A stretch of DNA of 64,000 nucleotides from Oribacterium sp. oral taxon 078 str. F0262 (GTDB lineage: Bacteria; Bacillota; Clostridia; Lachnospirales; Lachnospiraceae): assembly GCF_000160135.1 (NCBI RefSeq), contig NZ_GG729934.1, forward strand, positions 190,499-254,498, in the 5' to 3' direction. This document shows, in pieces, positions 17,271-26,051 of the stretch. The notes beneath the pieces were generated by a model. That model was given only the letters and a program-made list of their open reading frames with translations, did not search any database and had not been told where the DNA came from. The position numbers and the translations under genes were made by a program. Every line of letters begins with the position of its first letter. Within the stretch, counting starts at the first letter, position 1.

Positions 17271-19022
17271 GTGAACGTAATCAGAATTTTAAAACAATCG
17301 ATCCGGGAGTATAAAAGGGCCTCCGTCCTCGCGCCTGTCATGGTCACGGGAGAGGTTATCTTGGAGTGCATCATCCCCTTTGTCACCGCGCGCCTCATCA
17401 ACGAGATCAAGGCGGGAAGCGGGCTTCAGACGATCCTGATCTTCGGCTTCTTTCTCATCGTTATGGCGATGCTCTCGCTTTTTTTCGGCGTGCAGGCGGG
17501 AAATTACAGCGCGAGCGCTTCCACGGGCTTTGCGAAAAATCTGAGAAAGGACATGTACTACCGGGTTCAGGATTTTTCCTTTGAGAATATCGACCACTTT
17601 GAGACCTCCTCCCTCGTGACCCGGATGACGACGGATGTGACGAATGTGCAGATGGCCTATATGATGCTGGTGCGCCTCGCCTTTCGAAGTCCGATCATGC
17701 TGGTCTTTTCCTTTATCATGGCCTTCATCATGGGGGGGCAGGTTGCCTGGATCTTCGTGCTGGTCGCCCCGATCCTCGGGATCGGACTCTCTCTCCTCAT
17801 CTGGAAGGCTCTTCCGATCTTTAACGCTGTCTTTAAAAAATACGACGCGCTCAATGATTCCGTACAGGAAAATATCGGCGGCATGCGGGTGGTCAAGTCC
17901 TTTACGAGAGAGGACTATGAGAAGGAGAAGTTCAATGCGAGGGCGGAAGACCTCGCCCGGGACTTTGTCTATGCCGAGAAGCTGGTTTCCGTGACAAACC
18001 CTCTCATGCAGTTCTGCCTCTACGTCGTAGTCCTCTTCGTCATGAGCTTTGGCTCCTGGCTTGTGATCACAAGCCGCGGCTCCCGTCTCGACGTCGGCCA
18101 GCTCTCCGCCCTCCTCACCTACAGCTTTCAGATCCTCTCGAGTCTTATGATGCTCTCGATGGTCTTCGTCATGGTGACGATCTCCGTGGAATCCGCAAAG
18201 CGTATCGCGGAGGTTCTCTCCGAGGAGAGCAGCATGAAGGAGAGCGCACATCCCGTTCGGACGATCCGGGACGGCTCGGTGGACTTCGACCATGTGAGCT
18301 TCAAGTATTCTCCTCTTGCGGAGCGCCCTGTGCTCTCGGATATCGAGCTGCACATCCGCTCCGGGGAGATGATCGGAATTCTGGGGGGCACCGGCTCCTC
18401 TAAGTCCTCTCTGACACAGCTTATTTCCCGTCTCTATGACGTGACGGAGGGGAGCGTCAGGGTGGGCGGCGTCGATGTGAGGAACTATGATCTTAAGCTT
18501 CTCCGGGACCAGGTCGCGGTCGTCCTCCAGAAGAACATCCTCTTCTCCGGGAGCATCAAGGAGAATCTCCGCTGGGGGAACCCGAACGCGACGGAGGAGG
18601 AGATGAAGAAGGCCTGCGAGCTCGCGCAGGCTTCGGAATTCATCGAGCTCTTCCCGGACCGCTATGACACGCATATCGAGCAGGGGGGAAGCAATGTCTC
18701 CGGAGGGCAGAAGCAGAGGCTCTGTATCGCGAGGGCGCTTCTGAAGAAGCCGAAGGTGCTGATCCTGGACGACTCCACCTCCGCCGTGGACACAAGGACG
18801 GATGCGCTGATCCGAAAGGGGATGCAGGAATATATCCCGGATACCACAAAGATCATCATCGCGCAGCGCGTCTCCTCCGTCCAGGAGGCGGACCGGATCG
18901 TCATACTGGACAAGGGGCGGATCGCCGCCGTCGGGACCCACGAGGAGCTTCTCGAGAAGAGCCCGATTTACCGGGAGGTCTATGAATCCCAGAACAGAAA
19001 GGGGGAAGAGGAAGATGGATAA
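17271..19022 (+). CDS. ABC exporter half-transporter, degenerate ATP site (pair 2, subunit A)
   Basis: This is a 583-residue exporter subunit. Walker A is GGTGSSKSS, the signature is VSGGQ and Walker B is VLILDDSTS, again Asp for the catalytic Glu. The frame is open back to 17091, but the extra 60 residues are unlike the family. GTG at 17271, after AAGGGGAG, gives the usual start (VNVIRILKQSIREYK read as Met first). Its stop overlaps the next ABC gene by eight bases. By architecture it is closely parallel to subunit A of pair 1, so the two pairs look like an old duplication. Substrate unknown. Confidence 0.92.
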   Translation: MNVIRILKQSIREYKRASVLAPVMVTGEVILECIIPFVTARLINEIKAGSGLQTILIFGFFLIVMAMLSLFFGVQAGNYSASASTGFAKNLRKDMYYRVQDFSFENIDHFETSSLVTRMTTDVTNVQMAYMMLVRLAFRSPIMLVFSFIMAFIMGGQVAWIFVLVAPILGIGLSLLIWKALPIFNAVFKKYDALNDSVQENIGGMRVVKSFTREDYEKEKFNARAEDLARDFVYAEKLVSVTNPLMQFCLYVVVLFVMSFGSWLVITSRGSRLDVGQLSALLTYSFQILSSLMMLSMVFVMVTISVESAKRIAEVLSEESSMKESAHPVRTIRDGSVDFDHVSFKYSPLAERPVLSDIELHIRSGEMIGILGGTGSSKSSLTQLISRLYDVTEGSVRVGGVDVRNYDLKLLRDQVAVVLQKNILFSGSIKENLRWGNPNATEEEMKKACELAQASEFIELFPDRYDTHIEQGGSNVSGGQKQRLCIARALLKKPKVLILDDSTSAVDTRTDALIRKGMQEYIPDTTKIIIAQRVSSVQEADRIVILDKGRIAAVGTHEELLEKSPIYREVYESQNRKGEEEDG

Positions 19023-20913
19023 GAAAAGAGGCGCGAAGCATTTTCTGCCGACCCTGAAACGGGTCCTCTCCTTTCTTTTCTCCTTTTACCCGGTCCTTCT
19101 TCCGGTGACGATCTTCTGCATCCTTTTAAATGCAGCGGTCTCGGCCATTCCCTCCGTCTTTCAGCAAAAGATCCTCTCCCTCATTGAGAAAAGCTGGAGG
19201 GAGGGGAACTGGGAGGGGGTTGCCCCCGAGATCCTTCGATGGGTCCTGATCCTCGGCATCCTCTATCTGATCTCCCTCGCCGCCGGCTTTATCTACAATT
19301 TTTTGATGGCGACGATCACACAGGGCTCCTTAAAGAAGTTTCGGGAGAGGATGTTCAACGGCATGCAGGATCTTCCGATCCGCTATTTTGATACGCACAG
19401 CCACGGCGATATCATGAGCAGCTACACAAACGATATCGATACCCTGAGGCAGCTCATCTCGATCTGCATTCCCCAGGCCCTGGTATCCTTTGTGACGGTC
19501 GCGACCATCATCTTTATCATGCTCTACTATTCCCTTTGGATGAGCGCGATCGTCCTGATCGGAAGCGTCGTCATGACGAGGGTGGTGAAAAAGGTCGGAG
19601 GCGGCTCCAGTCATTATTTTATCCGGCAGCAGCAGGAGCTTGCGAGGACCGAGGGATATGTACAGGAAATGATGAACGGGCAGAAGGTCGTGAAGGTCTT
19701 TAACCATGAGGAGGCCGCAAAGCGGGACTTTGACCGGATCAATGAAGAGCTCTTCCGCGTCTCCGAGAAGGCGAACCGCTACGCGAATATCCTGATGCCG
19801 ATCCTTGCCAATATCGGAAACATCCTCTATGTCTTTGTCGCGGTTTTCGGCGGTCTGCTTCTGGCTCTCAAGGTGCCGAATTTGAGCCTCTCCGGGATGG
19901 CGCTTCAGATCTCCATCGTCGTCCCCTTCCTCAATATGACGAAGCAGTTCGCGGGACAGGTCGGACAGATTTCCACAGAGATCACCTCCGTCGTCATGGG
20001 GGTCGCCGGAGCGGAGAGGATCTTTGCCCTCATGGATGAAAAGCCGGAGAGCGACAAGGGACGCATCTCCCTCGTCCGCTGCGAGGAAAAGGACGGCCGG
20101 ATCGAGGAGACCGGGAGTCGGACGGAGATGTGGGCCTGGAAGAAGGAGGAGCCGGACGGAAAGACAGAGTACCGGAGACTCCGCGGCGATGTGGAGCTCC
20201 ACGGAGTCGACTTCTCCTACGACGGGCGGAAGACGGTGCTTTCGGAGATCAATGTCTACGCGAGGCCCGGGCAGAAGGTCGCCTTCGTCGGAGCCACCGG
20301 AGCCGGGAAGACCACCATTACCAACCTGATCAACCGCTTCTACGATATCCAAAAGGGCGAGATCATCTACGATGGCTTCAGCATCTACGATATCCGGCTG
20401 AAGGATCTTAGGAGATCCCTCGGCATCATCCTCCAGGACACGGTTCTCTTTACGGGGACCGTCATGGAAAATATCCGCTACGGGAAGCTGGACGCGACGG
20501 ACGAGGAGTGCATAGCGGCGGCGAGACTCGCCGGTGCGGATGACTTTATCACGAGACTCCCGAAGGGCTATGAGACCGAGATCCACGGAAACGGGGGCAA
20601 TCTCTCCCAGGGGCAGAGGCAGCTTCTCTCGATCGCAAGAGCCGCTGTCGCGGACCCGCCGGTCATGATCATGGACGAGGCGACGAGCTCCATCGACACC
20701 AGGACCGAGGCGATCGTCCAGAAGGGGATGGATGCCCTCATGGCGGGGCGCACCGTCTTTGTCATCGCGCACCGCCTCTCCACGGTCCGAAACTCCGATG
20801 TCATCATGGTCATGGACCACGGAAAAATCATCGAGAGGGGAAGTCACGAGGAGCTGATCCGGGCGAGGGGAAATTACTACCAGCTCTATACCGGGGCCTT
20901 TGAGCTGGAATAA
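19015..20913 (+). CDS. ABC exporter half-transporter, canonical ATP site (pair 2, subunit B)
   Basis: This 632-residue exporter subunit has Walker A GATGAGKTT, signature LSQGQ and Walker B VMIMDEATS with the catalytic Glu. It completes the heterodimer with the overlapping upstream gene. Compared with pair 1 it has an insert of about 45 charged residues (around 350-400, EEKDGRIEETGSRTEMWAWK) between the membrane and ATPase domains. The start is ATG 19015 after GGGGGAAGAGGAAG; eleven upstream residues in the same frame are discounted. A GGCGG/CCGCC stem and a distant T-run follow the stop, a weak terminator. Confidence 0.93.
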   Translation: MDKKRGAKHFLPTLKRVLSFLFSFYPVLLPVTIFCILLNAAVSAIPSVFQQKILSLIEKSWREGNWEGVAPEILRWVLILGILYLISLAAGFIYNFLMATITQGSLKKFRERMFNGMQDLPIRYFDTHSHGDIMSSYTNDIDTLRQLISICIPQALVSFVTVATIIFIMLYYSLWMSAIVLIGSVVMTRVVKKVGGGSSHYFIRQQQELARTEGYVQEMMNGQKVVKVFNHEEAAKRDFDRINEELFRVSEKANRYANILMPILANIGNILYVFVAVFGGLLLALKVPNLSLSGMALQISIVVPFLNMTKQFAGQVGQISTEITSVVMGVAGAERIFALMDEKPESDKGRISLVRCEEKDGRIEETGSRTEMWAWKKEEPDGKTEYRRLRGDVELHGVDFSYDGRKTVLSEINVYARPGQKVAFVGATGAGKTTITNLINRFYDIQKGEIIYDGFSIYDIRLKDLRRSLGIILQDTVLFTGTVMENIRYGKLDATDEECIAAARLAGADDFITRLPKGYETEIHGNGGNLSQGQRQLLSIARAAVADPPVMIMDEATSSIDTRTEAIVQKGMDALMAGRTVFVIAHRLSTVRNSDVIMVMDHGKIIERGSHEELIRARGNYYQLYTGAFELE

Positions 20914-21000
20914 AAGCGGCGGGATATTCTTTGCATCACCGCCCGGCCTGAAAACGTTTTTTTGACCGAACAGGATTTCGGGGCTGTCATTAAATTCTCC

Positions 21001-21029
21001 TTGCAAAGAATGCAATGACAGGATAGAAT
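21001..21029 (+). promoter_or_regulatory. Promoter for csbD
   Basis: TTGCAA (21001-21006), 17 bp, then TAGAAT (21024-21029). The 13-mer ending at 21004 (AAATTCTCCTTGC) is repeated exactly over the -35 of the tRNA-Thr promoter at 21379-21391. Confidence 0.65.
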
Positions 21030-21086
21030 GCAATGTGTCAGCAGCATTTCACCGGACGATGAAAGCTAACTCAAAAGGAGGAAAAG

Positions 21087-21293
21087 ATGACGGATAAGGG
21101 ATTTACGGACCAGGTAGAGGGCAAGGTAAAAGAGACGATAGGGAAGCTGACAGATGATGCTTCTCTGAAGGCAGAGGGCGTTATCGACAAGGCGGCCGGA
21201 AAAACCAAGGAAATCACATCGGATGTGAAAGACGTGGCAAGCGAATTGGCAGAAAAAGCAAAAGAGGTATTCGACTCGAAGGATAAAAAATAA
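21087..21293 (+). CDS. CsbD family small stress protein
   Basis: This 68-residue, highly charged, helix-forming protein has the CsbD pattern: DQVEGKVKETIGKLTDD near the start and ending in EKAKEVFDSKDKK. CsbD-like proteins are induced by general stress in Bacillus; the molecular role is not known. It has its own promoter, an AAAGGAGGAAAAG ribosome site and a terminator, so it is a single-gene unit. Confidence 0.85.
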   Translation: MTDKGFTDQVEGKVKETIGKLTDDASLKAEGVIDKAAGKTKEITSDVKDVASELAEKAKEVFDSKDKK

Positions 21294-21310
21294 GCTGTCT
21301 TTTAAAAGGG

Positions 21311-21357
21311 AATTCCATCTTGCAGGATTAAATCCTGCCGGGTGGAATTTTCTTTTT
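21311..21357 (+). terminator. Intrinsic terminator after csbD
   Basis: Outer arms AATTCCA (21311-21317) and TGGAATT (21343-21349) enclose an inner GCAGGAT/ATCCTGC hairpin, followed by TTTCTTTTT. Confidence 0.85.
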
Positions 21358-21387
21358 GAAACGCGGACTGAAATCGTAAAATTCTCC

Positions 21388-21416
21388 TTGCGGAGAATTC
21401 TCAATCATGCTATCAT
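21388..21416 (+). promoter_or_regulatory. Promoter for tRNA-Thr
   Basis: TTGCGG (21388-21393), 17 bp, then TATCAT (21411-21416) preceded by TGC. The -35 sits between the arms of an AATTCTCC/GGAGAATT inverted repeat. The predicted start lies a few bases before the tRNA. Confidence 0.7.
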
Positions 21417-21425
21417 GTAGAAGTT

Positions 21426-21498
21426 GCCACAATAGCACAGTTGGTAGTGCATCTGATTCGTAATCAGAAGGTCACCAGTTCGAGTCTGGTTTGTGGCC
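21426..21498 (+). tRNA. tRNA-Thr(CGT)
   Basis: The cloverleaf has acceptor GCCACAA/TTGTGGC, anticodon stem TCTGA/TCAGA with loop TTCGTAA (anticodon CGT), and a T-loop TTCGAGT. The 3' CCA is not encoded. A terminator follows at 21503. Confidence 0.93.
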
Positions 21499-21502
21499 CG
21501 AG

Positions 21503-21531
21503 AGCTCCGAATAAACGCGCGGAGCTTTTTT
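21503..21531 (+). terminator. Terminator of tRNA-Thr
   Basis: AGCTCCG (21503-21509) pairs with CGGAGCT (21520-21526), followed by a run of six T. Confidence 0.85.
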
Positions 21532-21556
21532 AGTGCATAAGCTCTTGTCCTGCACC

Positions 21557-22137
21557 GAAGCGGCCCGCATGTATGCGGGGGAGCTTCGGTATAGGACAAG
21601 GCAACAGAAATGAGGAAAAAAGCGGATCGAGGAAGGAGATCCGCGATTTCCGAATTGCTGCGTCGGATTGCGGGAGGGCGAAGCACGAAGCAATCCGAAG
21701 GCTTATGCAAAAAAGAAGAGGGCAGGCATCGGGAAGCGGCCCGCATGTATGCGGGGGAGCTTCGGTATAGGACAAGGCAACAGAAATGAGGAAAAAAGCG
21801 GATCGAGGAAGGAGATCCGCGATTTCCGAATTGCTGCGTCGGATTGTGGGAGGGCGAAGCACGAAGCAATCCGAAGGCTTATGCAAAAAGGAAGAGGGCA
21901 GGCATCGGGAAGCGGCCCGCATGTATGCGGGGGAGCTTCGGTATAGGACAAGGCAACAGAAATGAGGAAAAAAGCGGATCGAGGAAGGAGATCCGCGATT
22001 TCCGAATTGCTGCGTCGGATTGTGGGAGGGCGAAGCACGAAGCAATCCGAAGGCTTATGCAAAAAGGAAGAGGGCAGGCATCGGGAAGCGGCCCGCATGT
22101 ATGCGGGGGAGCTTCGGTATAGGACAAGGCAAGAGAA
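21557..22137 (+). repeat. 176-bp tandem repeat array, 3.3 copies
   Basis: Near-identical units begin at 21557, 21733 and 21909, and a partial unit at 22085 runs into the NusG-II gene. Each unit carries three inverted repeats: GAAGC..CCCGCAT/ATGCGGG..GCTTC, GCGGATC/GATCCGC and CGGATTG/CAATCCG. The period is not a multiple of three and there is no unique spacer, so it is neither a protein repeat nor a CRISPR array. The end of the last unit supplies the region around the start codon of the next gene (AAATGAGGAAA). Confidence 0.9.
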
Positions 22138-22152
22138 ATGAGGAAAGAAGCA

Positions 22153-22578
22153 ATGAAAATTATGCCCGGGAAGCGAGACAGGATTTTGATCGCCGCAGTT
22201 TTTTTTCTGCTTTTCCTATGCGCTGTCCCCCTTTGCCTTCGGCATTTCCGTCATAAAAAACAACTCATGCTCTCCGTCCAGAGAAACGGGGAGGAGCTCC
22301 TTCTCGTGCCCTTGTCCCGGGACGCAAAATATGAGGTCCTGGACGATACGGCGAAGGAGGTTCCGATGGAGACGACGCTCGCCTCTCTCGGGGAGGAGGC
22401 GGATCCGTCCCGGCATGCGGTAAATCTCATCGAGGTTAAGAAGCAAACGGCGAGATGCTCGGAATCGAACTGCAGTAATCAGATCTGCGTCCGCACAGCG
22501 GCACTCAGCGCTGCCTCCTATGATCTCCCGATTGTTTGTCTTCCGCACGGACTTGTGATCACCGTAAAAGAGAGCTGA
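22153..22578 (+). CDS. NusG domain II-containing protein
   Basis: This 141-residue protein has one N-terminal membrane helix (about 12-28) and a single NusG-II-like beta domain. Its C-terminal marks are a Cys cluster (CSESNCSNQICV) and the closing CLPHGLVITV strand, both conserved in the DUF1312/NusG_II family. The function is not known; homologues often sit beside membrane redox or quinone-related genes, which are not present here. ATG 22153 follows GAGGAAAG and is preferred, but ATG 22138, inside the repeat-derived sequence, would add five residues. The gene has lost or replaced its upstream region with the 176-bp repeats. Confidence 0.8.
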   Translation: MKIMPGKRDRILIAAVFFLLFLCAVPLCLRHFRHKKQLMLSVQRNGEELLLVPLSRDAKYEVLDDTAKEVPMETTLASLGEEADPSRHAVNLIEVKKQTARCSESNCSNQICVRTAALSAASYDLPIVCLPHGLVITVKES

Positions 22579-22682
22579 GAAGAGGGCTGAGCTTTCCTCC
22601 GTTCTTTCTTACGAAAGAGGGTATCCGGGACCGGGGCCTCCGTTATAATTATTTCGATTGCTTTACAATGCGGCGCAGACTA

Positions 22683-22711
22683 TTGTCAGAATCTTTTTCT
22701 TCCCGTATGAT
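22683..22711 (+). promoter_or_regulatory. Promoter for NlpC/P60 gene
   Basis: TTGTCA (22683-22688), 17 bp, TATGAT (22706-22711), 49 bp before the start codon. Confidence 0.7.
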
Positions 22712-22760
22712 GGAGCTATGGATTTCGTTTTTCGGCACTTATGGGGATGGGAGAGGAAGC

Positions 22761-23690
22761 ATGAAGGAGAGCGGCAGAAGGATCCGGCGGACGATTGGGA
22801 CAGCGTTTTTTCTTTGCGCGGCACTGAGCGCGCCGGTCTATGCGGGCAGGTGGCAGAAGGGCAGCGGAAAGGACAAGGGGAAGTGGTGGTATAATGATCT
22901 GAATGGCTCCTATAAGAAGGGGGGCTGGTTTTGGATCGACGGAAATGACGACGGCATGGCGGAGTGCTATTACTTCGATAAAAAGGGCTGGCTCCAGGTC
23001 TCAAAGACGATAGACGGAAGCCGGGTCAATGAGAGCGGCGCCTGGGTAAAGGGAGGCGTGGTGCAGCTCAAGTCCTCTGCGGAAAATGGGATCAGCACCA
23101 ATAAGAATGAGATGAGCACCGGTACGATTGACCTTAGCTCCGATATGGACCTCGGGACGGAGATCGCGGAGCTCGTGGAGGAGAAGGGAGAGGTCTTTGA
23201 GGCGGAGGATCTCAATCCCTCTCAGAAGAAGAGCGAAAATGAAAAGAAGACCGAGAAAGAGAAGAAGTCTTCTGAAAGCCTGAACTTTAAGGGAAAGGTG
23301 GGGAGCAGCGCGGGAGATCTCCCGAAGTCCGGCGCCACGGAGATGATCCGCTTCGCCAGAGAATACATCGGCGTACTCTCCTACAAGATGGGCGGGACCT
23401 CCCTCACGGAGGGAGCCGACTGCTCCGGCTTTACGCAGCAGGTCTTCCGCCATTTCGGAATCAAGATTCCGAGAGACTCCCGCTCGCAGTATGCTGCGTC
23501 GAAGAAGGTCTCCGTCGAGGAGCTTAAGCCCGGAGATCTGATCTTCTACGGCGATTCCCCGACGACCATCTACCATGTCGGGATTTACAGCGGAAACGGG
23601 ACCGTTATCCATTGTACGCATACCGGGGACTATGTCCGGGAAAATGAGATATCTTTCGCAAAGGTCTACGGATACGGACGATACGAATAA
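22761..23690 (+). CDS. Secreted NlpC/P60 peptidoglycan hydrolase with wall-binding repeats
   Basis: The 309-residue protein has a signal peptide (cleavage likely after VYA, residue 28), two aromatic choline/glucan-binding-like repeats (GKWWYNDLNGSYKKGGWFW and YYFDKKGWLQ), a Lys/Glu-rich linker and a C-terminal NlpC/P60 domain. Catalytic residues are Cys221 (GADCSGF), His272 (YHVGIYSG) and a third polar residue near His284. It should cut stem peptides in the cell wall. The frame is open to 22536, but ATG 22761, after GGGAGAGGAAGC, starts a clean signal peptide. It has its own promoter and the 23747 terminator. Confidence 0.9.
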   Translation: MKESGRRIRRTIGTAFFLCAALSAPVYAGRWQKGSGKDKGKWWYNDLNGSYKKGGWFWIDGNDDGMAECYYFDKKGWLQVSKTIDGSRVNESGAWVKGGVVQLKSSAENGISTNKNEMSTGTIDLSSDMDLGTEIAELVEEKGEVFEAEDLNPSQKKSENEKKTEKEKKSSESLNFKGKVGSSAGDLPKSGATEMIRFAREYIGVLSYKMGGTSLTEGADCSGFTQQVFRHFGIKIPRDSRSQYAASKKVSVEELKPGDLIFYGDSPTTIYHVGIYSGNGTVIHCTHTGDYVRENEISFAKVYGYGRYE

Positions 23691-23746
23691 TCACAGATCC
23701 TTCACAAAGTTTTCAGCCCTTTTTCAGCTTCGGCTGTTAAAGTAGG

Positions 23747-23780
23747 GGCATCGGAAGAAGATTCCGATGCCTCTTTTTTT
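23747..23780 (+). terminator. Intrinsic terminator after NlpC/P60 gene
   Basis: GGCATCGGAA (23747-23756) pairs with TTCCGATGCC (23762-23771), followed by CT and seven T. It ends only 42 bp before the next start, so it could also act as an attenuator for the lipoprotein gene if that promoter lies upstream. A CAGC-TTCG-GCTG tetraloop hairpin precedes it. Confidence 0.85.
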
Positions 23781-23822
23781 ATAGAAGCTATCGTCCGAAG
23801 CAGAAACAGGATGGAGGGAAGT

Positions 23823-25943
23823 ATGAGACGAAAAAATGTATCTCTCGCTGCGGCAACGCTTGGCCTGGCGCTCGCAATGGCGGGCTGCGGAAATATAAAG
23901 GGAACAGTGGCAGCGGATCAGACTAAGAGGACAGCAGAAACAGCAGAAAATACCGCATTGACATCGGAGAAAAGCAATGAAACGGAGACCGTTATCAACG
24001 CGGACGGAGAGAGTGCCGTTGTCGACGGAGACGGTGCCAGTGTCGATGGAAAGACCATCACCATCGAGAAGGCCGGCAGCTATCGCCTGAAGGGAAGCCT
24101 CACAGAGGGGGAGATTTTGATCAAGGCGGGGGATTCCGCTTCCGTAAAGCTTATCCTGGATGGGTTTACGATCACGAATTCGAGCGATGCTCCTATCGTC
24201 TGTGAATCGGCGGGAAAGCTCACGATCGAGCTTTCGGACGGGACAGAGAATAAGATCTCCGATCTCAGAAGCGCCGCCTCGGATTCCGATGAGAATGAGA
24301 GCGGGGAGGAAAAGGACGCCGCAGTTTACAGCGAGTCGGATCTTCTCCTGACAGGGACGGGCAGTCTCAGTGTCGAGGGAGGATACGAGGATGCGGTCCA
24401 CTCCAAGGGAGAGCTCACGGTGGAGAGCGGAAGCTATACTCTGACAGCGAGCCATAATGCTCTGAACGGAAAGACGGCGCTTACGGTAACGGGAGGGAGC
24501 TTCACGATCACAGCGGCCGAGGACGCGCTGCACTCCAAGGGGGACCTCGAGGTCTCGGACGGAAGCCTCACGATCAGCGCGGGAGATGACGCGCTGCATT
24601 CGGACAAGGCGCTCACGGTAAAGGGCGGCACGATCAGCATTTCCCAGTGCAGTGAAGGCCTGGAGGGGATGACGGTCAACGTCTTAGGAGGAGAGATCAC
24701 GGTGAACTCCTCCGATGATGCGGTCAACGGCTCCGGGGAGACGGAGGATGGAACGGAAGCGAAAATCTCGGTCAATATCTCCGGCGGAAGCCTTAAAATC
24801 GTCACCGGCGGGGATGGCATCGATTCCAACGGAGACCTGAATATCTCCGGCGGAACCTTAAGCATAGACGGCCCCGGGGATGACGGAAATGCGCCGATCG
24901 ACTACGACGGAAGCGCGGTGATCACGGGAGGAACGGTCCTTGCGAGCGGGATGAGCGGGATGTTTCAAAGCTTTGATGAGTCGAGCTCCACGCAGCCTGT
25001 CATCGTTTACTATCTGAGCGATACGCAGGATGCCGGAACCAAGATCTCTGTCACGGACGAGAGCGGGAAGGAGCTTTATTCCGAAAATACGGAGACAAAA
25101 CGCTTTAACGCAGTGCTTTTCAGCTCTTCGGAGCTGCAGAGCGGAAAGAGCTATACCATCAAGGTCGGCTCGCAGGAGGAGACTGTCACGATTTCTTCCA
25201 CGATCAATACGGCGGGAGACAGCTCGATGGCAAATCGCGGCCCGGGAGCCGGCGGACCGCAGGGCGGAGGCGGCCCTCAGGGAGAAGGAGGCCCTCAGGG
25301 CGGAGGCGGCCACCAGAGAGAGGGAGGACAGCAGGACCGAGGCTTTGGAGGGCCCCAGGGAGAGAATCAGGGACAGAATTTTGATGATAAAGCGCAGAGA
25401 GGGGGAGGAGAACAGCGCTTTGGCGGAGCAGAAGGAGAGGGCAGCGGAACGAAGAGGGAAGGAGCCGATCAGAAGCAGAATTCTCAAAGGCCGAAGAGCC
25501 AGGGATCAGGCGCTGATCGGGAAGGCCGCAGGAGCGGAGAGAAAAACTCCGGAACATCCCGGGAAAAGCGGGGAGAGGGAAACGGAAAGGAGAAGGGCGG
25601 AAAGGGATCGGGAGACGGGAAAAGGGCCGATTTTGATGATGAGGAGGATGACGATGACTCCGATTCTTCACGCCAAAGGGCGGACGGCTCGCGGGGACAG
25701 GATTTCGACCGGGCGCCGTCGGGGGGAAACGGAGGATCGGATCCGGATCGAAGAGCTCCGGGCCGGGAACAGAGAGGAGAGGGAGAGGAGCGGCAGCGCC
25801 CCGGAGCTCCGGAGCCGCCGGAGGACAGCGCAAAAAGCGGCGGAAGGAATGAGAAAGGGAACGGAAAGCAGGGCGGAGAAAAAAAGAGAAAGAAGGACAA
25901 GAAATCGAAGCGCACGAAGGATGCAAGGAAAGCGGGAATATAG
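23823..25943 (+). CDS. Lipoprotein with Cthe_2159-type beta-helix domain and long low-complexity tail
   Basis: The 706-residue protein is exported: the lipobox AMAGC puts the lipidated Cys at 22. Residues of about 70-430 form repeated SGGS/TxxGGSxTI strands with DALHSK and DGID motifs, as in the Cthe_2159 family of calcium- or pectin-binding right-handed beta-helix proteins. From about residue 475 the chain becomes Gly/Gln/Pro-rich (GGPQGEGG), then Arg/Lys/Asp-rich, ending in KKRKKDKKSKRTK, a strongly basic tail of about 230 residues likely to interact with the anionic wall. ATG 23823 follows GGAGGGAAGT; an ATG 12 bp earlier lacks such a site. Transcription start is unclear because a terminator lies just upstream. 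Confidence 0.85.
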   Translation: MRRKNVSLAAATLGLALAMAGCGNIKGTVAADQTKRTAETAENTALTSEKSNETETVINADGESAVVDGDGASVDGKTITIEKAGSYRLKGSLTEGEILIKAGDSASVKLILDGFTITNSSDAPIVCESAGKLTIELSDGTENKISDLRSAASDSDENESGEEKDAAVYSESDLLLTGTGSLSVEGGYEDAVHSKGELTVESGSYTLTASHNALNGKTALTVTGGSFTITAAEDALHSKGDLEVSDGSLTISAGDDALHSDKALTVKGGTISISQCSEGLEGMTVNVLGGEITVNSSDDAVNGSGETEDGTEAKISVNISGGSLKIVTGGDGIDSNGDLNISGGTLSIDGPGDDGNAPIDYDGSAVITGGTVLASGMSGMFQSFDESSSTQPVIVYYLSDTQDAGTKISVTDESGKELYSENTETKRFNAVLFSSSELQSGKSYTIKVGSQEETVTISSTINTAGDSSMANRGPGAGGPQGGGGPQGEGGPQGGGGHQREGGQQDRGFGGPQGENQGQNFDDKAQRGGGEQRFGGAEGEGSGTKREGADQKQNSQRPKSQGSGADREGRRSGEKNSGTSREKRGEGNGKEKGGKGSGDGKRADFDDEEDDDDSDSSRQRADGSRGQDFDRAPSGGNGGSDPDRRAPGREQRGEGEERQRPGAPEPPEDSAKSGGRNEKGNGKQGGEKKRKKDKKSKRTKDARKAGI

Positions 25944-26051
25944 GGCTGCTCTGTAAGGAGCCTTGTGAGAGGCAGCGCCGGATAGGAAGCGCAGCCGGTC
26001 GAAATGCGGCAAATGCTCCGCTCAGTAAGGAGGCATCCGGAAAGGAGAAAT

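Noticed and set aside
17289-18941. 550-codon minus-strand reading frame inside ABC pair 2
   Set aside because: Antisense shadow of a clear ABC gene in high-GC DNA; composition rich in Asp/His/Arg with no domain.
21405-22127. Minus-strand reading frames of 70-170 codons over tRNA-Thr and the tandem repeats
   Set aside because: They arise from the tRNA antisense and the repeated unit; no ribosome sites and no protein family. The TRTGDLL-type peptide is a common tRNA-antisense artefact.
21557-22137. CRISPR array
   Set aside because: Units are 176 bp, directly abutting, with no short repeat/unique spacer pattern and no cas gene.
25030-25956. 308-codon Arg/Glu-rich frame overlapping the lipoprotein tail
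   Set aside because: Produced by the biased tail of the real gene in another frame; no domain or start site.
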